From NCBI RefSeq assembly GCF_017309385.1, contig NZ_JAFJMJ010000002.1, positions 2,790,001 to 2,854,000 of the forward strand: DNA of 64,000 nucleotides, read 5' to 3'. The DNA comes from Amycolatopsis sp. 195334CR. Lineage in GTDB: Bacteria; Actinomycetota; Actinomycetes; Mycobacteriales; Pseudonocardiaceae. This document shows positions 1-8,217 of the stretch, piece after piece (position 1 is the stretch's first letter; the number at the start of each line of letters is the position of its first letter). The position numbers and the translations under genes are program-made. The notes beneath the pieces are model-generated. The model saw only the letters and a list, made by a program, of their open reading frames with translations. It did not search any database and was not told where the DNA came from.

Positions 1-1040
1 AGATCGGCGGCGAGGTGTTCGGCATCGCCGGACGGCTGCCCGACCCGGATGGCGCGGTCTGGGCGCTCCTGGGCGTCCTCGACGGCTCGCGAACGGTGGA
101 TCAGGTGGTCACCGACCTGATCCACCGCTTCCCCGATCGCTCGGTGCGGATGGTGCTCGACGGCATCGAGACGCTGGCCAAGGCCGGTTACCTCGAAGAC
201 GTCGACGAGCCCGAATGCGCCGCGCTGAGCACGTGGCAGCGGGAGCGCTACGGGCGCGGCCGGGCGCTGAACCAGTGGGTGGACCGGGAATGGCGGGATT
301 CGAGCTGGGAGTTCCAGGTCAAGCTCTCCCGCGCCAGGGTGGTCCTGATCGGGCTGGGCGGGGTGGGCAGCACCGCGGCGCTGGCACTGGCCATGTCCGG
401 TGTGGGCAAGTTGCACTGCGTCGAGCCGGACGTGATCACGTTGTCCAACCTCAACCGCCAGATCCTCTACTCCGAGCAGGACCTGGGGCGCCGGAAGGTC
501 GAGGTGGCGGTGGAACGGCTGCGGGCGGCGAACTCCACCATCACCGTCACCGGCGAACCCACCCGGGTCGACAGCCTGGAGGCCATCCGGGCGCTGGCCG
601 CGGACTGCGACGTGCTGGTGGTCGGCGCCGACCGGCCGAGGGCGATCAGGTCGTGGGCCAACCGGGCCTGCCTCGCCACGGGTACTCCGTGGGTGTTCGG
701 CGGTTACCACGGCCCCCAAGCCAGCCTGGGGCTGTACCGGCCCGGCACCGGGCCGTGCTTCGAGTGCGCGAACGCCGCCGACCGCGAGCGTGACGCGCTG
801 CGGCCGGCGACCGGGATGTGGTTGCCCGCCGAGGAAACTCCCCAGGTGCACGCGGCGAACGCGGCCACCGCGGGCATGGTGGGCAACCTGGTGGCGCACG
901 TGGTGATGAGCGTGCTGACCGGCGCTCCCCCGCTGCCGGTCAACTGCCAGTACGGCTACAGCCTGGCGACCATGGACCACAGCTTCATCACAAGCGTCGA
1001 GCGCCCGCACCCGCAGTGCTCGCTCTGCAACGCGGCCTGA
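1..1040 (+). CDS. ThiF/MoeB/HesA-family E1-like adenylyltransferase (5' end outside window)
   Basis: E1-like enzymes adenylate the C-terminal carboxylate of a ubiquitin-like carrier or of a peptide. The frame is open to the first base, so the true start lies upstream; the first in-window start would be GTG at 15. The nucleotide-binding loop GLGGVGS is followed by an acidic position (VEPD) and SNLNRQ, then an RRK lysine, all classical ThiF/MoeB positions. Two CxxC pairs (CFEC and, at the C-terminus, CSLC) form the usual structural zinc site. The first ~70 residues (WALLGVLDGSRTVDQVV and following) look like a small winged-helix or PqqD-like leader-binding domain, as in RiPP-tailoring ThiF proteins. 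That domain call is inference. No precursor peptide or partner enzyme is visible to the right; a modification cluster, if any, lies to the left. Confidence 0.85.
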   Translation, partial: IGGEVFGIAGRLPDPDGAVWALLGVLDGSRTVDQVVTDLIHRFPDRSVRMVLDGIETLAKAGYLEDVDEPECAALSTWQRERYGRGRALNQWVDREWRDSSWEFQVKLSRARVVLIGLGGVGSTAALALAMSGVGKLHCVEPDVITLSNLNRQILYSEQDLGRRKVEVAVERLRAANSTITVTGEPTRVDSLEAIRALAADCDVLVVGADRPRAIRSWANRACLATGTPWVFGGYHGPQASLGLYRPGTGPCFECANAADRERDALRPATGMWLPAEETPQVHAANAATAGMVGNLVAHVVMSVLTGAPPLPVNCQYGYSLATMDHSFITSVERPHPQCSLCNAA

Positions 1041-1043
1041 GCG

Positions 1044-1901
1044 TCATTCGCCCAACTGGCGCGAGACGCGCTGGATGAGTTGCGTCGCCTCGCGTCCAGC
1101 GAGCGCCGCGGTGTGCAGGTGGCCGAAGAGCCTCGCGTAGCTCGTCACCTCCTCGGGATCCGCGAGCGCCTGCGACCCGGTGATCATCTCGATGGTGACG
1201 GTCTCGTCGTCGTAGATGCTGAACCCGTGCAGCGGGCAGACCGGTGTCGCGGTGGTGAACGGCACGATCCGGAGGTCGACGCTGCCGAGCTCGGCGACGG
1301 CCTGCAGCCGGTCCAACTGCCCGCGTTGGGTGTCGAGGCCGCCGATCCGCGTCCACAGCGCCGCCTCCCCCAGCACGAACGCCAGGCTCCGGCCGCCCTC
1401 GTAGAGCACGGTCTGCCGCTCGATCCGCAGTGCCACCAGCCGATCGAGATCGGCGTCGGTCATCGCCCCGCCCAGGATGGCGGGTCCGGACGGCAGTGAA
1501 AGCAACTCCCGCGCGTAGGCCGGGGTCTGCATCAGGCCCGGGATCATCGCCGGGAGAAAGGTGCGGACCCGGGCCGCCCGCTGCTCACGGCTCCCGGCGA
1601 GTCGTTGCAGGGACCCCGCGCCGCCGGACTCCCTGACCACCTTCCGGAAGTTCACCTGCTCGATCCGGGCGTCGGCCAGCAGCGCCGCGACCGTGTCCCG
1701 CTGATCCAGCGCGCCCGCCGCCGTCAGCCAGTCCGTGACGTCCTGGTCGGTCGGCAACTGCGCACCGGTCTCGATCTTGGACACCCGCGATTGCGGCCAG
1801 CCCAGGTGCGCGGCGAACTGGTTGCCGGACCTCCCGGTCACCGCGCGGAGCTCACGCAGCTTCGCGGCGAGCCGGGCCCGGTCGCTTCGCGAGGCACTCA
1901 C
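1044..1901 (-). CDS. XRE-family helix-turn-helix regulator with DUF5753 domain
   Basis: DNA-binding regulator of the large actinobacterial XRE/DUF5753 family, often linked to development and antibiotic production. The N-terminal HTH (residues ~10-65) includes NQFAAHLGWPQSRVSKIETG. The rest is DUF5753, recognisable from PGLMQTPAYAREL and the AVAELGSVDLRIVPF stretch. I chose GTG at 1901 (285 aa) because GGAGGG sits 5-10 bases upstream of it; an ATG at 1925 would add eight residues without a Shine-Dalgarno. Such genes usually have a small DUF397 partner next door; none is visible here, so this one is an orphan. It runs convergently into the ThiF gene with 3 bp between stops. Confidence 0.88.
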   Translation of the reverse strand: MSASRSDRARLAAKLRELRAVTGRSGNQFAAHLGWPQSRVSKIETGAQLPTDQDVTDWLTAAGALDQRDTVAALLADARIEQVNFRKVVRESGGAGSLQRLAGSREQRAARVRTFLPAMIPGLMQTPAYARELLSLPSGPAILGGAMTDADLDRLVALRIERQTVLYEGGRSLAFVLGEAALWTRIGGLDTQRGQLDRLQAVAELGSVDLRIVPFTTATPVCPLHGFSIYDDETVTIEMITGSQALADPEEVTSYARLFGHLHTAALAGREATQLIQRVSRQLGE

Positions 1902-2325
1902 GGCAACCCTCCGCACCCTGCGCATTGCGCATAACTCGATGGTAGTACGCGAATAGAACCTGAATGGTCGATGGAACTGGCGAATAGTTTGAGAATATCC
2001 TATCAAGGTCAAGACCGCCAAGCCGGAACGAGGCCCCGATGTTCGCACCACGCGGCCGGGACCGCGCGTCGTTCCGGCACCCGACCTGAGGCGGCGCGGC
2101 GCCGCTCCTGGCCACGGGAACGCGTGCCGGTGTCCACGGCCAGCTCGGCAACAGGGTGCGCAGGAGCCGGCCGCGACACCGGTCGAGGGGAGTTCCCGCG
2201 GTGGCGACCGCGCGGCTCCGGCCGTTCCACGACCCCCGTCTGGAACGGCCGGGGCGACCCTGCCAGCTCCCGGCGGCCCGCCGGTCCGCCGCGGGAAGTC
2301 CGCGACGCAGCACGGGGTGACCCGG
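1902..2325. other. Gene-free divergent intergenic region
   Basis: About 420 bp between the divergent XRE regulator and the cyclase-like gene, with no convincing gene. The left 100 bp is AT-richer than its surroundings and carries the octamer GCGAATAG twice in direct orientation (1949-1956 and 1980-1987), plausibly an operator for the XRE protein. The remainder is GC-rich and contains a strong inverted repeat listed separately. A 16-codon frame starting at ATG 2039 is too short to support. Confidence 0.5.
2218..2252. repeat. Perfect 12-bp inverted repeat (hairpin) in leader region
   Basis: Arms CCGGCCGTTCCA (2218-2229) and TGGAACGGCCGG (2241-2252) pair perfectly around an 11-base loop. It lies about 75 bp upstream of the cyclase-like gene. 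No T-run follows, so it may be an attenuator, a processing site or a protein-binding site rather than a simple terminator. Confidence 0.6.
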
Positions 2326-3063
2326 ATGACGCTCATCGAGACCGCACGCGCGCTCCCCTCGGCGCGCGACCCGTTCCCCGCCCTGCCCCGCCACCGGACC
2401 GTGGTCGCGGTCGACGTCGAAGGCTCCACCCGGCGGACCAACCACCGCCGGCGCGACATGCGCGAGGCCCTCTACGACGTGGTCGAGTACGCGCTGCTGG
2501 CCGCGGGCATTCTCGAACGCCACCGGGATCCGCTGATCGACCGCGGCGACGGCATCCTCATCCTGATCCACCCCGCCGACTCCGTGCCCAAGGCGATCAT
2601 CCTGAGCCGGATGCTCCCCGCCCTGGCCGCGGCGCTCGCCTCCCACGCCCACCGCTTGCGGTTGCGTGCCGCGGTGCACACCGGCGAAGTGCACTACGAC
2701 CGCCACGGCTGCTACGGCGACGCCGTCGACCTCACCTTCCGGCTGCTCGAGGCACCGGATCTCAAGACCGCCCTCGCCGCCGCACCCGCCGAACTGGTGG
2801 TGGTGGCGTCCGAAGACGTCTACCGGGCGGTGATCCGGCACGAGTACGACGGCCTCGACAAGAGCACCTTCCGGCAAGCGATCGACGTCCGCATGGGTGG
2901 CGAGCGGCACCTCGGCTGGGTGCGGACGAGCTTTACCCGCTCACCCGCGCAGATTCGGCCGGGCGAGTGCGGTGCTCAGCATCGACACCTCCGGTGTTCC
3001 AGTGCTGGTGGACAAGCATTGGCCGGTCAGCGGTCCGACCGCGGTGGCGGGGGTGCTGGCTAG
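2326..3063 (+). CDS. Nucleotidyl-cyclase-homology-domain protein
   Basis: Protein of about 245 aa with a class III nucleotidyl-cyclase-like fold. VVAVDVEGST near the N-terminus resembles the first metal-binding aspartate strand, and the DRGDGILI segment resembles the second metal-binding Asp on the beta-hairpin. LRLRAAVHTGEVHYDRHGCYGDAVDLTFRLLEAP matches the G-(D/E)-V...G-x-AVN-x-A-x-RL region of bacterial cyclases. Actinobacterial proteins of this type are often stand-alone and of unknown activity. ATG 2326 is used; an in-frame GTG at 2317 is possible. The last ~45 residues are low-complexity and may be readthrough past a decayed end. I cannot say whether it makes cAMP or cGMP. Confidence 0.7.
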   Translation: MTLIETARALPSARDPFPALPRHRTVVAVDVEGSTRRTNHRRRDMREALYDVVEYALLAAGILERHRDPLIDRGDGILILIHPADSVPKAIILSRMLPALAAALASHAHRLRLRAAVHTGEVHYDRHGCYGDAVDLTFRLLEAPDLKTALAAAPAELVVVASEDVYRAVIRHEYDGLDKSTFRQAIDVRMGGERHLGWVRTSFTRSPAQIRPGECGAQHRHLRCSSAGGQALAGQRSDRGGGGAG

Positions 3064-3331
3064 GGTCGGCGGGGGCCCGCTGTCGGGGGACGAGCTGGAC
3101 GCGGCGCTCGGCGTGAGCCGGACGCCGGTGCGGGAAAGCTTGGTCTTGCGCCGAATTCTACGCAGGGTCGCGGGCGCCCGGTGCCGTCCGCCCGGCTCGC
3201 CCACGTCCGGTCACACTTGGGCCCGCAAAGAACCACTCCAGGTTTTTCGCCCGGCTGACGATCTTCGCCGACCGGGTGCCCGGGTACTTTCCGGCGGACC
3301 GCCCGGCGCGACCCCGAGGAGAGCACCCGCG

Positions 3332-4246
3332 TTGCCGACGATCCACGAAGAACTGACCGACGCGACCCTGCTGGACGCGGTGCGCGCGGGAAACCTGCTG
3401 GCGTACGGCGTGTTGTGCCAGCGGCACGCCGGGCCCGCAGAGGAGTTCGCCCTCCGTTTGGCGGGTGACCCCGGCGCCGCGCACGACCTCACCGCGCGGG
3501 CGCTGACCGGAACGGTGCGCGCCCTTCGCCGCGGTGACGGTCCGCGGTGGAGCCTGCGGCCGCACTTGCTGGGCACCATTCGCCGCCTGGCCACCGAAGA
3601 TCCCGCCGCAGGCGTGGCGGCCGGAGATCCCGCAGGCCTGGCAGCGGAAGATGCCGCCGCAGGCCTGGCGACCCGAGGTTGGGCCGAAGCCGCGTCGCAA
3701 GCGGCGGAAGCCACGGTCCGGCGGTGGCACGCCCAGCTCGCCGACCCGGCCTTCCGGCAGCTGCCCCCGCGCTGGCAACTCGTGCTCTGGCACCTCGAAG
3801 CCGGGCCCACAGCCACCACGGACCTCGCCGCCGTGCTGGGCACCTCGCCCGGTGGCGCCGCCGCGCTGATCCGGCGCGCCCGCGAAGACCTCAGCGAGCT
3901 CGACCGCCGCCCCACCCACAACCACCGCGAGCCCGACGGCCGCCACGCCCGCCAGCCCGACCGCCGCTCCACCCACCACGTCCACGAGCCCGGCAGCCGC
4001 CACATCCGCCAGCCCGACCGCCGCCCCACCCACCACGTCCACGAGCCCGACGGCCGCCACATCCGCCAGCCCGACCGCCACTCCACCCACCACGTCCACG
4101 AGTCCGGCTGCTGCTCCACCCACCATCAGTTGCGCACCTGGTTCGACGGCACCCCCTCCCACCGCCACCTCGACGAGCACGTGGCCGGCTGCGTCACCTG
4201 TCTGTCCACTTCGGTCCGTCTGCTCACCACCCGCCCACCCACCTAA
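3332..4246 (+). CDS. Sigma-70-like protein with His-rich repeats and C-terminal zinc anti-sigma motif
   Basis: Predicted 304 aa from TTG 3332, with GAGGAGAG eight bases upstream. Residues ~10-75 resemble sigma region 2 (LLDAVRAGNLLAYGVLCQRH, then LTARALTGTVRAL). Residues ~134-190 resemble region 4 (FRQLPPRWQLVLWHLE, then DLAAVLGTSPGGAAALIRRAREDL). Between residue ~195 and ~258 are three and a part copies of a 19-residue His/Arg/Asp-rich repeat. The C-terminus carries His283-x3-Cys287-x2-Cys290, the zinc-binding anti-sigma (zf-HC2/ZAS) signature. ECF-type proteins with a fused zinc finger are known in actinobacteria; the His-rich spacer is unusual. The sigma core is weak, so it may be an orphan regulator rather than a working sigma factor. 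Confidence 0.65.
   Translation: MPTIHEELTDATLLDAVRAGNLLAYGVLCQRHAGPAEEFALRLAGDPGAAHDLTARALTGTVRALRRGDGPRWSLRPHLLGTIRRLATEDPAAGVAAGDPAGLAAEDAAAGLATRGWAEAASQAAEATVRRWHAQLADPAFRQLPPRWQLVLWHLEAGPTATTDLAAVLGTSPGGAAALIRRAREDLSELDRRPTHNHREPDGRHARQPDRRSTHHVHEPGSRHIRQPDRRPTHHVHEPDGRHIRQPDRHSTHHVHESGCCSTHHQLRTWFDGTPSHRHLDEHVAGCVTCLSTSVRLLTTRPPT
3914..4105 (+). repeat. 57-bp coding tandem repeat, three full copies plus a partial one
   Basis: Units begin at 3914, 3971, 4028 and, partially, 4085. Each encodes 19 residues of the type THHVHEPDGRHIRQPDRR. The second and third copies are nearly identical at the DNA level, so the array expanded recently by duplication. It keeps frame inside the sigma-like gene. 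Confidence 0.9.
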
Positions 4247-4247
4247 G

Positions 4248-5393
4248 TCAGGGCAAGCCGCGGGCGATGAGCTGCCGGGCGATCACGTTCTGCTGGATCT
4301 CGTTCGTGCCCTCACCGACGATCATCAGCGGGGCGTCCCGGAAGTACCGTTCCACGTCGAACTCGGTGGAGTAGCCGTAACCCCCGTGCACGCGGATCGC
4401 GTCGAGCGCCACTTCCATCGCGGTTTCCGAGCAGAACAGCTTCGCCATCCCGGCCTCCAGATCGGCGCGCTCGCCCGAGTCGTACCGGCGGGCGGCGTGC
4501 AGGAGCAGCTGCCGGGCGGCGGTGAGCTTGGTGCCCATGGTCGCGAGACGGTGACCGATCGCCTGGTGCTGCCAGATCGGCTTCCCGAACGACTCCCGCT
4601 CCTGCGCGTACCGCAGCGCGTCGTCGAAGGCGGCGCGGGCGACACCGGTGGCGCGGGCGGCGACCTGGATCCGCCCGATCTCCAGCCCGCGCATCATCTG
4701 CGCGAACCCCTCGCCCTCGGTTTCACCGAGCAACGCGCTCCGCGGCACACGGCAGTCCGCGAAGCTGATCTCGCAGCTTTCGACACCCTTGTACCCGAGC
4801 TTCGGCAGGTCCTTCGACACGGTGAAAACCTTCTCCACCAACAGGATGCTGATCCCGCGGTGGGCGGGCTCGGCCCCCGGATCGGTCTTGCACAGCAACG
4901 CCACCAAGCCCGCCCGGCGGGCGTTGCTGATCCACGTCTTGGTTCCGTTGACGACGTACTCACCGTCGGCCTTGACAGCGGTCGTGCGCAACGCCTGCAG
5001 ATCCGACCCGCCGCCGGGTTCGGTCAGCGCCATGGTCGCGCGCAGTTCCCCGGTCGCCATCCGCGGCAGGTACCGCCGCTTCTGCTCCTCGGTACCGAAG
5101 GCGAGGAGCAACTCGGCCACCACCGTGTGCCCGCCCATCGCACCGGCCAGGCTCATCCAGCCGCGCGCCAGTTCTTCGGTGACCATCGCGTAGCACCGGG
5201 CCGAGACCCGCAGATCGCCGTACGGTTCCGGGATGACCAGCCCGAAGACGCCGAGCCGCTTCATCTGCTCGATCAGCTCCCCGGGATAGGTGTTCGCGTG
5301 TTCGAGCTCGCGCACGACCGGCCGCACGTCGCGGTCGACGAACGCGCGCACGGTGTCCACGATGGCCTGCTCGACATCCTCCAGCTGGTCCAT
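4248..5393 (-). CDS. Acyl-CoA dehydrogenase
   Basis: FAD-dependent alpha,beta-dehydrogenation of an acyl-CoA; 381 aa, typical for the family. The three domains are in order: N-terminal helical (AIVDTVRAFVDRDVRPV), middle beta (MALTEPGGGSDLQALRT, ISILLVEK) and C-terminal helical (ARATGVARAAFDDALRYAQER). The catalytic-base region VGEGTNEIQQ places Glu361 where short- and medium-chain enzymes have theirs. ATG 5393 lies 19 bp downstream of the cyclase-family gene on the same strand, so the two are probably one operon. The physiological substrate is not evident. Its stop lies 1 bp from that of the convergent sigma-like gene. Confidence 0.93.
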   Translation of the reverse strand: MDQLEDVEQAIVDTVRAFVDRDVRPVVRELEHANTYPGELIEQMKRLGVFGLVIPEPYGDLRVSARCYAMVTEELARGWMSLAGAMGGHTVVAELLLAFGTEEQKRRYLPRMATGELRATMALTEPGGGSDLQALRTTAVKADGEYVVNGTKTWISNARRAGLVALLCKTDPGAEPAHRGISILLVEKVFTVSKDLPKLGYKGVESCEISFADCRVPRSALLGETEGEGFAQMMRGLEIGRIQVAARATGVARAAFDDALRYAQERESFGKPIWQHQAIGHRLATMGTKLTAARQLLLHAARRYDSGERADLEAGMAKLFCSETAMEVALDAIRVHGGYGYSTEFDVERYFRDAPLMIVGEGTNEIQQNVIARQLIARGLP

Positions 5394-5412
5394 GCCCCTC
5401 CTCGGCGGTGCG

Positions 5413-6663
5413 TCAGTGGCGCCGCGGCTGCCCCATCGCGAGCGGCGGCGTGTTGCCCGCCGTCGCCCCTTCGGTGAACTGCGGCGTCACCGCGAAGACG
5501 AACTCGTACACCCGGTCGTCGGCGGGCCCGTCGAGCACATAGGACTCCCCGATCCGGATCCCGTTGCGCATCAGCAGTTCCTGGTGCACCGGGAAGGCCG
5601 CGCCGTTGTCGTTGACCGGATTGCCCACCACCTCCAGCGCCCAGGTGTCGCTGCCGACCACGGCGGGCCGGAACTGGGCCAGCCAGCGGGCCTCCCGCAG
5701 GTAGATCCCGGGCAGCCCGGCCGGCCCCTCCCACCGGAGGACGTCCGCCGGGTCGCGGCGGGCGAGGAGCTGGTTCCAGCCGGTGCGGAACAGCACGACG
5801 TCACCGGGTGTGATCCGCTTGATCCCGCCGAAGTCCATCGCCTTCTTGATGTCCTCGACGGTGATCCGGTAGTTCTCCCGCAGCAGCGGCTTGCCGTTGC
5901 TCGCCGGTTCGGCGAGGTCGCCGGAGGCGCCTTCAGCAAGCTTCACCCCGAGAATGTCCAGTAGGACCCCGCGGGTGACGATCGGGCCCATGTGCTCGTT
6001 GCCGAGCTTGGTGGCGCCGTGGGCGGCGGCGAACTCGGGGCCGCGGAACCCGTTGTAGTAGTACTCGGCCGCACCGACGTGGCAGAGGTTGTCGAGCTGC
6101 GAGGCGATCTGGTAGGTGGTGGCCAGCGGTACCGGGTGCTGGGGCGACAGCTCCGCGGCGAACCGCTCCTCGTGGTAGCTGAGCTTGTTCGCCCCGAGCG
6201 GTTCGGTGGTCATCAGCACGCCGCCGGCGTCCAGGAACCCCGGCGGCGGCTCGTACCCGGCGATGGTGAGCCGCAGTTCGTGGATGCGGCGGGGATTGGT
6301 CTTGAACGCGGGGAAGCCGTTCCACATGAGTTCCCCGAGGTTGTAGGTCCGCACCGGTCTGCCCGGCTTGAGCACGCTCAGCGCCGACGCGGTCTTGCCG
6401 GGGGTCACCTCGTTGAACGCGCCTCGCTGGTCCCCCGCGCCGTACCGGCTCGGCGCCCAGTCGGCCAGGTTCGCCGGATCGGCGTAATCGAACGGCGTGT
6501 CGTCGAACCCGTCCGAGGCGGCGGGCGCGGCGGGGGCGCTCGCCGACGCCACTCCCGCGGACGAGGCGACCGCGACGGCCCCGGCGGCCCCGGCCAGCCG
6601 GAGCGTGGTCCGGCGGCTGGTGCTGTGCCGGGAAAGGTAGTTACGCAGAAGGTCGGGGTTCAT
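5413..6663 (-). CDS. Tat-exported cyclase-family (PF04199, kynurenine-formamidase-like) hydrolase
   Basis: Predicted 416 aa from ATG 6663, preceded by AAAGGAGT. The N-terminus has a twin-arginine signal (SRRTTLRLAG) with an Ala-rich hydrophobic stretch ending near ASASAPAA, so export is expected. The body matches the cyclase family, whose members hydrolyse amides or lactones with a metal bound by an H-x-G-T-H-x-D-like motif. Here the corresponding region is ASQLDNLCHVG, the S/T-Q-x-D-x-L-x-H variant seen in actinobacterial members. FGGIKRITPGDVVLFRTGW is the second family signature. It precedes the acyl-CoA dehydrogenase in a probable two-gene operon. The substrate is unknown. Confidence 0.85.
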   Translation of the reverse strand: MNPDLLRNYLSRHSTSRRTTLRLAGAAGAVAVASSAGVASASAPAAPAASDGFDDTPFDYADPANLADWAPSRYGAGDQRGAFNEVTPGKTASALSVLKPGRPVRTYNLGELMWNGFPAFKTNPRRIHELRLTIAGYEPPPGFLDAGGVLMTTEPLGANKLSYHEERFAAELSPQHPVPLATTYQIASQLDNLCHVGAAEYYYNGFRGPEFAAAHGATKLGNEHMGPIVTRGVLLDILGVKLAEGASGDLAEPASNGKPLLRENYRITVEDIKKAMDFGGIKRITPGDVVLFRTGWNQLLARRDPADVLRWEGPAGLPGIYLREARWLAQFRPAVVGSDTWALEVVGNPVNDNGAAFPVHQELLMRNGIRIGESYVLDGPADDRVYEFVFAVTPQFTEGATAGNTPPLAMGQPRRH

Positions 6664-6762
6664 CCGTGACTCCTTTGTCGTCTCCACTCCAGATAGCACA
6701 CCGGCGGAAGATCGGACCAGGTGGCGGTTCCACTCGATCAGGTCGAGTCGCTAGGCTCCCGA

Positions 6763-6774
6763 GAAAGCGCTTTC
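6763..6774. promoter_or_regulatory. LacI-type operator palindrome
   Basis: GAAAGCGCTTTC is a perfect 12-bp palindrome with the central CG step typical of LacI/GalR-family operators. It lies 23 bp upstream of the BNR protein and within the divergent promoter region. A weaker ACTCGA/TCGAGT dyad lies just to the left (6731-6748). No LacI gene is in the window. Confidence 0.6.
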
Positions 6775-6796
6775 CACCTGGGCGAAGGGGTTGATC

Positions 6797-8191
6797 ATGC
6801 GCCGCGCGGTGATCCTGTTGGCCGGCTTGCTCGCCCTGGTCACCCCCGCCCACGCCGAGGTCCGCGGCCCCGGGGTGACCCTGCTGCGGGACACCCAGCT
6901 CGACGCGTCGGCGCTGTACTTCGTCTCCTACGACGGGCTGGTGAACAACCAGTCCTACCAATCGGAGGCGATCCTCAGCCACGCCGGCTACCAGTACGCC
7001 GCCTGGTACACCGCGAACCGCGCCGCCGTGGTCGCGCGTCGCAAGCTGCCCGCCGGCACGTGGGAGAAGGCGGTCCTGCCGCACGCGCTGACCGTCAACG
7101 ACTCCCACAACGTCATCTCGCTCGGCATCTCCCCCGCCGACGGGCGCCTGCACGTGGCCATGGACGTGCACGACACCCCGGTGTTCTACGCCCGCTCCGA
7201 GGCGGGCCTGGTCTCCGCGCCCGCGTCGCGCACCTGGTCGGCGGACCGGTTCGGCCCGGTGCAGCGCACGCTCGACGGGGTGGACCTCGGCGGGATCAGC
7301 TACCCGCAGTTCGTCGTCACGCCCGAGAAGCGGCTCCAGCTGAGCTACCGCACCGGCCGTTCCGGCAACGGCACCAACGAACTCGCCGAGTACGACGGCA
7401 CGACCTGGCGCAAGCTCGGCAAGTGGTCGTCGGCCACCGGCCCGTGGACCGCGCCGAACGGCGTCACCAGCACGACCCGCAACATGTACCTGCACGGCCT
7501 GACCTACGGCCAGGGCGGCAGGCTGCACGCCGCGTTCACCTGGCGCGAGGGGAATTCCGGGGTGCTGTGCCACCCGGGCGGACTGACCAACCACGACACC
7601 GGCTACGTCTACAGCGACGACCGGGGCCGCACCTGGCGCCGGAACACCGGGCAGGTCGCGGGAACCACCGGCGGCACGCCCGTCTCGGTGTCACCGGACC
7701 TCGTGGTGGACCCGCTCGACCCCGACCACGGCCTGATGAACCAGGAAAGCCAGGCCGTCGACCGGACCGGCGCCCCGCACGCGGTGATCAGCTACGTGCC
7801 CGGCCGGTTCACCCAGTGCGTCACCGGTTACGCGGCCGACCGCACCCGGTGGGGCCGCACCTTTCACGTGTTCCGCACCCCGGACGGGTCGTGGACCAAA
7901 CGCGAGGTCCCCATCCAGCCGAACGCCACCGGGCGCACCCGCGCCGTGTTCGACCGCGACGACAACCTCTACCTGATCATGCCGTTCGCCCGGATCGTCA
8001 CCGCCTCGAAGGCCAGCGGCTGGACCGATTGGACGCTGGTCTTCGACCGCCCCGGCATGAACGTCTTCGGCGAGGTCACCGTCGACCATTCCCGGGTGAC
8101 TTCCGAGGGCGTGCTGTCGGTGCTCTACCAGCAGCGTTCCACCGGAACCACCCCGTCCCCGATCCGCGTCGCGGATTTCCAGCTGGGTTAG
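6797..8191 (+). CDS. Secreted BNR-repeat (BNR_4-like) protein
   Basis: Predicted 464 aa from ATG 6797, with GAAGGGG six bases upstream. A Sec signal peptide (RRAVILLAGLLALVTPAHA) ends at an AHA cleavage site. The mature protein has repeated beta-propeller features: YQYAAWYTANRAAVVARR, NVISLGISPADGRLHVAMD, SDDRGRTWRR (a clear BNR Asp-box) and RAVFDRDDNLYLIMP. Proteins of this BNR_4 type include polysaccharide lyases such as ulvan-lyase relatives, and other extracellular carbohydrate-active propellers. The activity here is not assignable. It sits 26 bp upstream of a secreted esterase and behind a LacI-type palindrome, which suggests sugar-controlled polymer breakdown. Confidence 0.8.
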   Translation: MRRAVILLAGLLALVTPAHAEVRGPGVTLLRDTQLDASALYFVSYDGLVNNQSYQSEAILSHAGYQYAAWYTANRAAVVARRKLPAGTWEKAVLPHALTVNDSHNVISLGISPADGRLHVAMDVHDTPVFYARSEAGLVSAPASRTWSADRFGPVQRTLDGVDLGGISYPQFVVTPEKRLQLSYRTGRSGNGTNELAEYDGTTWRKLGKWSSATGPWTAPNGVTSTTRNMYLHGLTYGQGGRLHAAFTWREGNSGVLCHPGGLTNHDTGYVYSDDRGRTWRRNTGQVAGTTGGTPVSVSPDLVVDPLDPDHGLMNQESQAVDRTGAPHAVISYVPGRFTQCVTGYAADRTRWGRTFHVFRTPDGSWTKREVPIQPNATGRTRAVFDRDDNLYLIMPFARIVTASKASGWTDWTLVFDRPGMNVFGEVTVDHSRVTSEGVLSVLYQQRSTGTTPSPIRVADFQLG

Positions 8192-8217
8192 CCGTCACCG
8201 ATTCGAAGGAGTACCGC

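Noticed and set aside
2985..3170. GntR-like HTH remnant (segment reading ALGVSRTPVRESL) between the cyclase-like and sigma-like genes
   Set aside because: The similarity is confined to about 13 residues, has no start codon or effector domain, and overlaps the cyclase gene in another frame. It may be decay or chance.
3914..4105. CRISPR-like array
   Set aside because: The units are contiguous with no spacers and keep the reading frame; it is a coding tandem repeat.
6721..8217. Extension of the esterase upstream through the BNR gene
   Set aside because: The Tat signal begins at ATG 8218 with a good ribosome binding site, and the upstream frame is antisense-quality sequence in the BNR gene.
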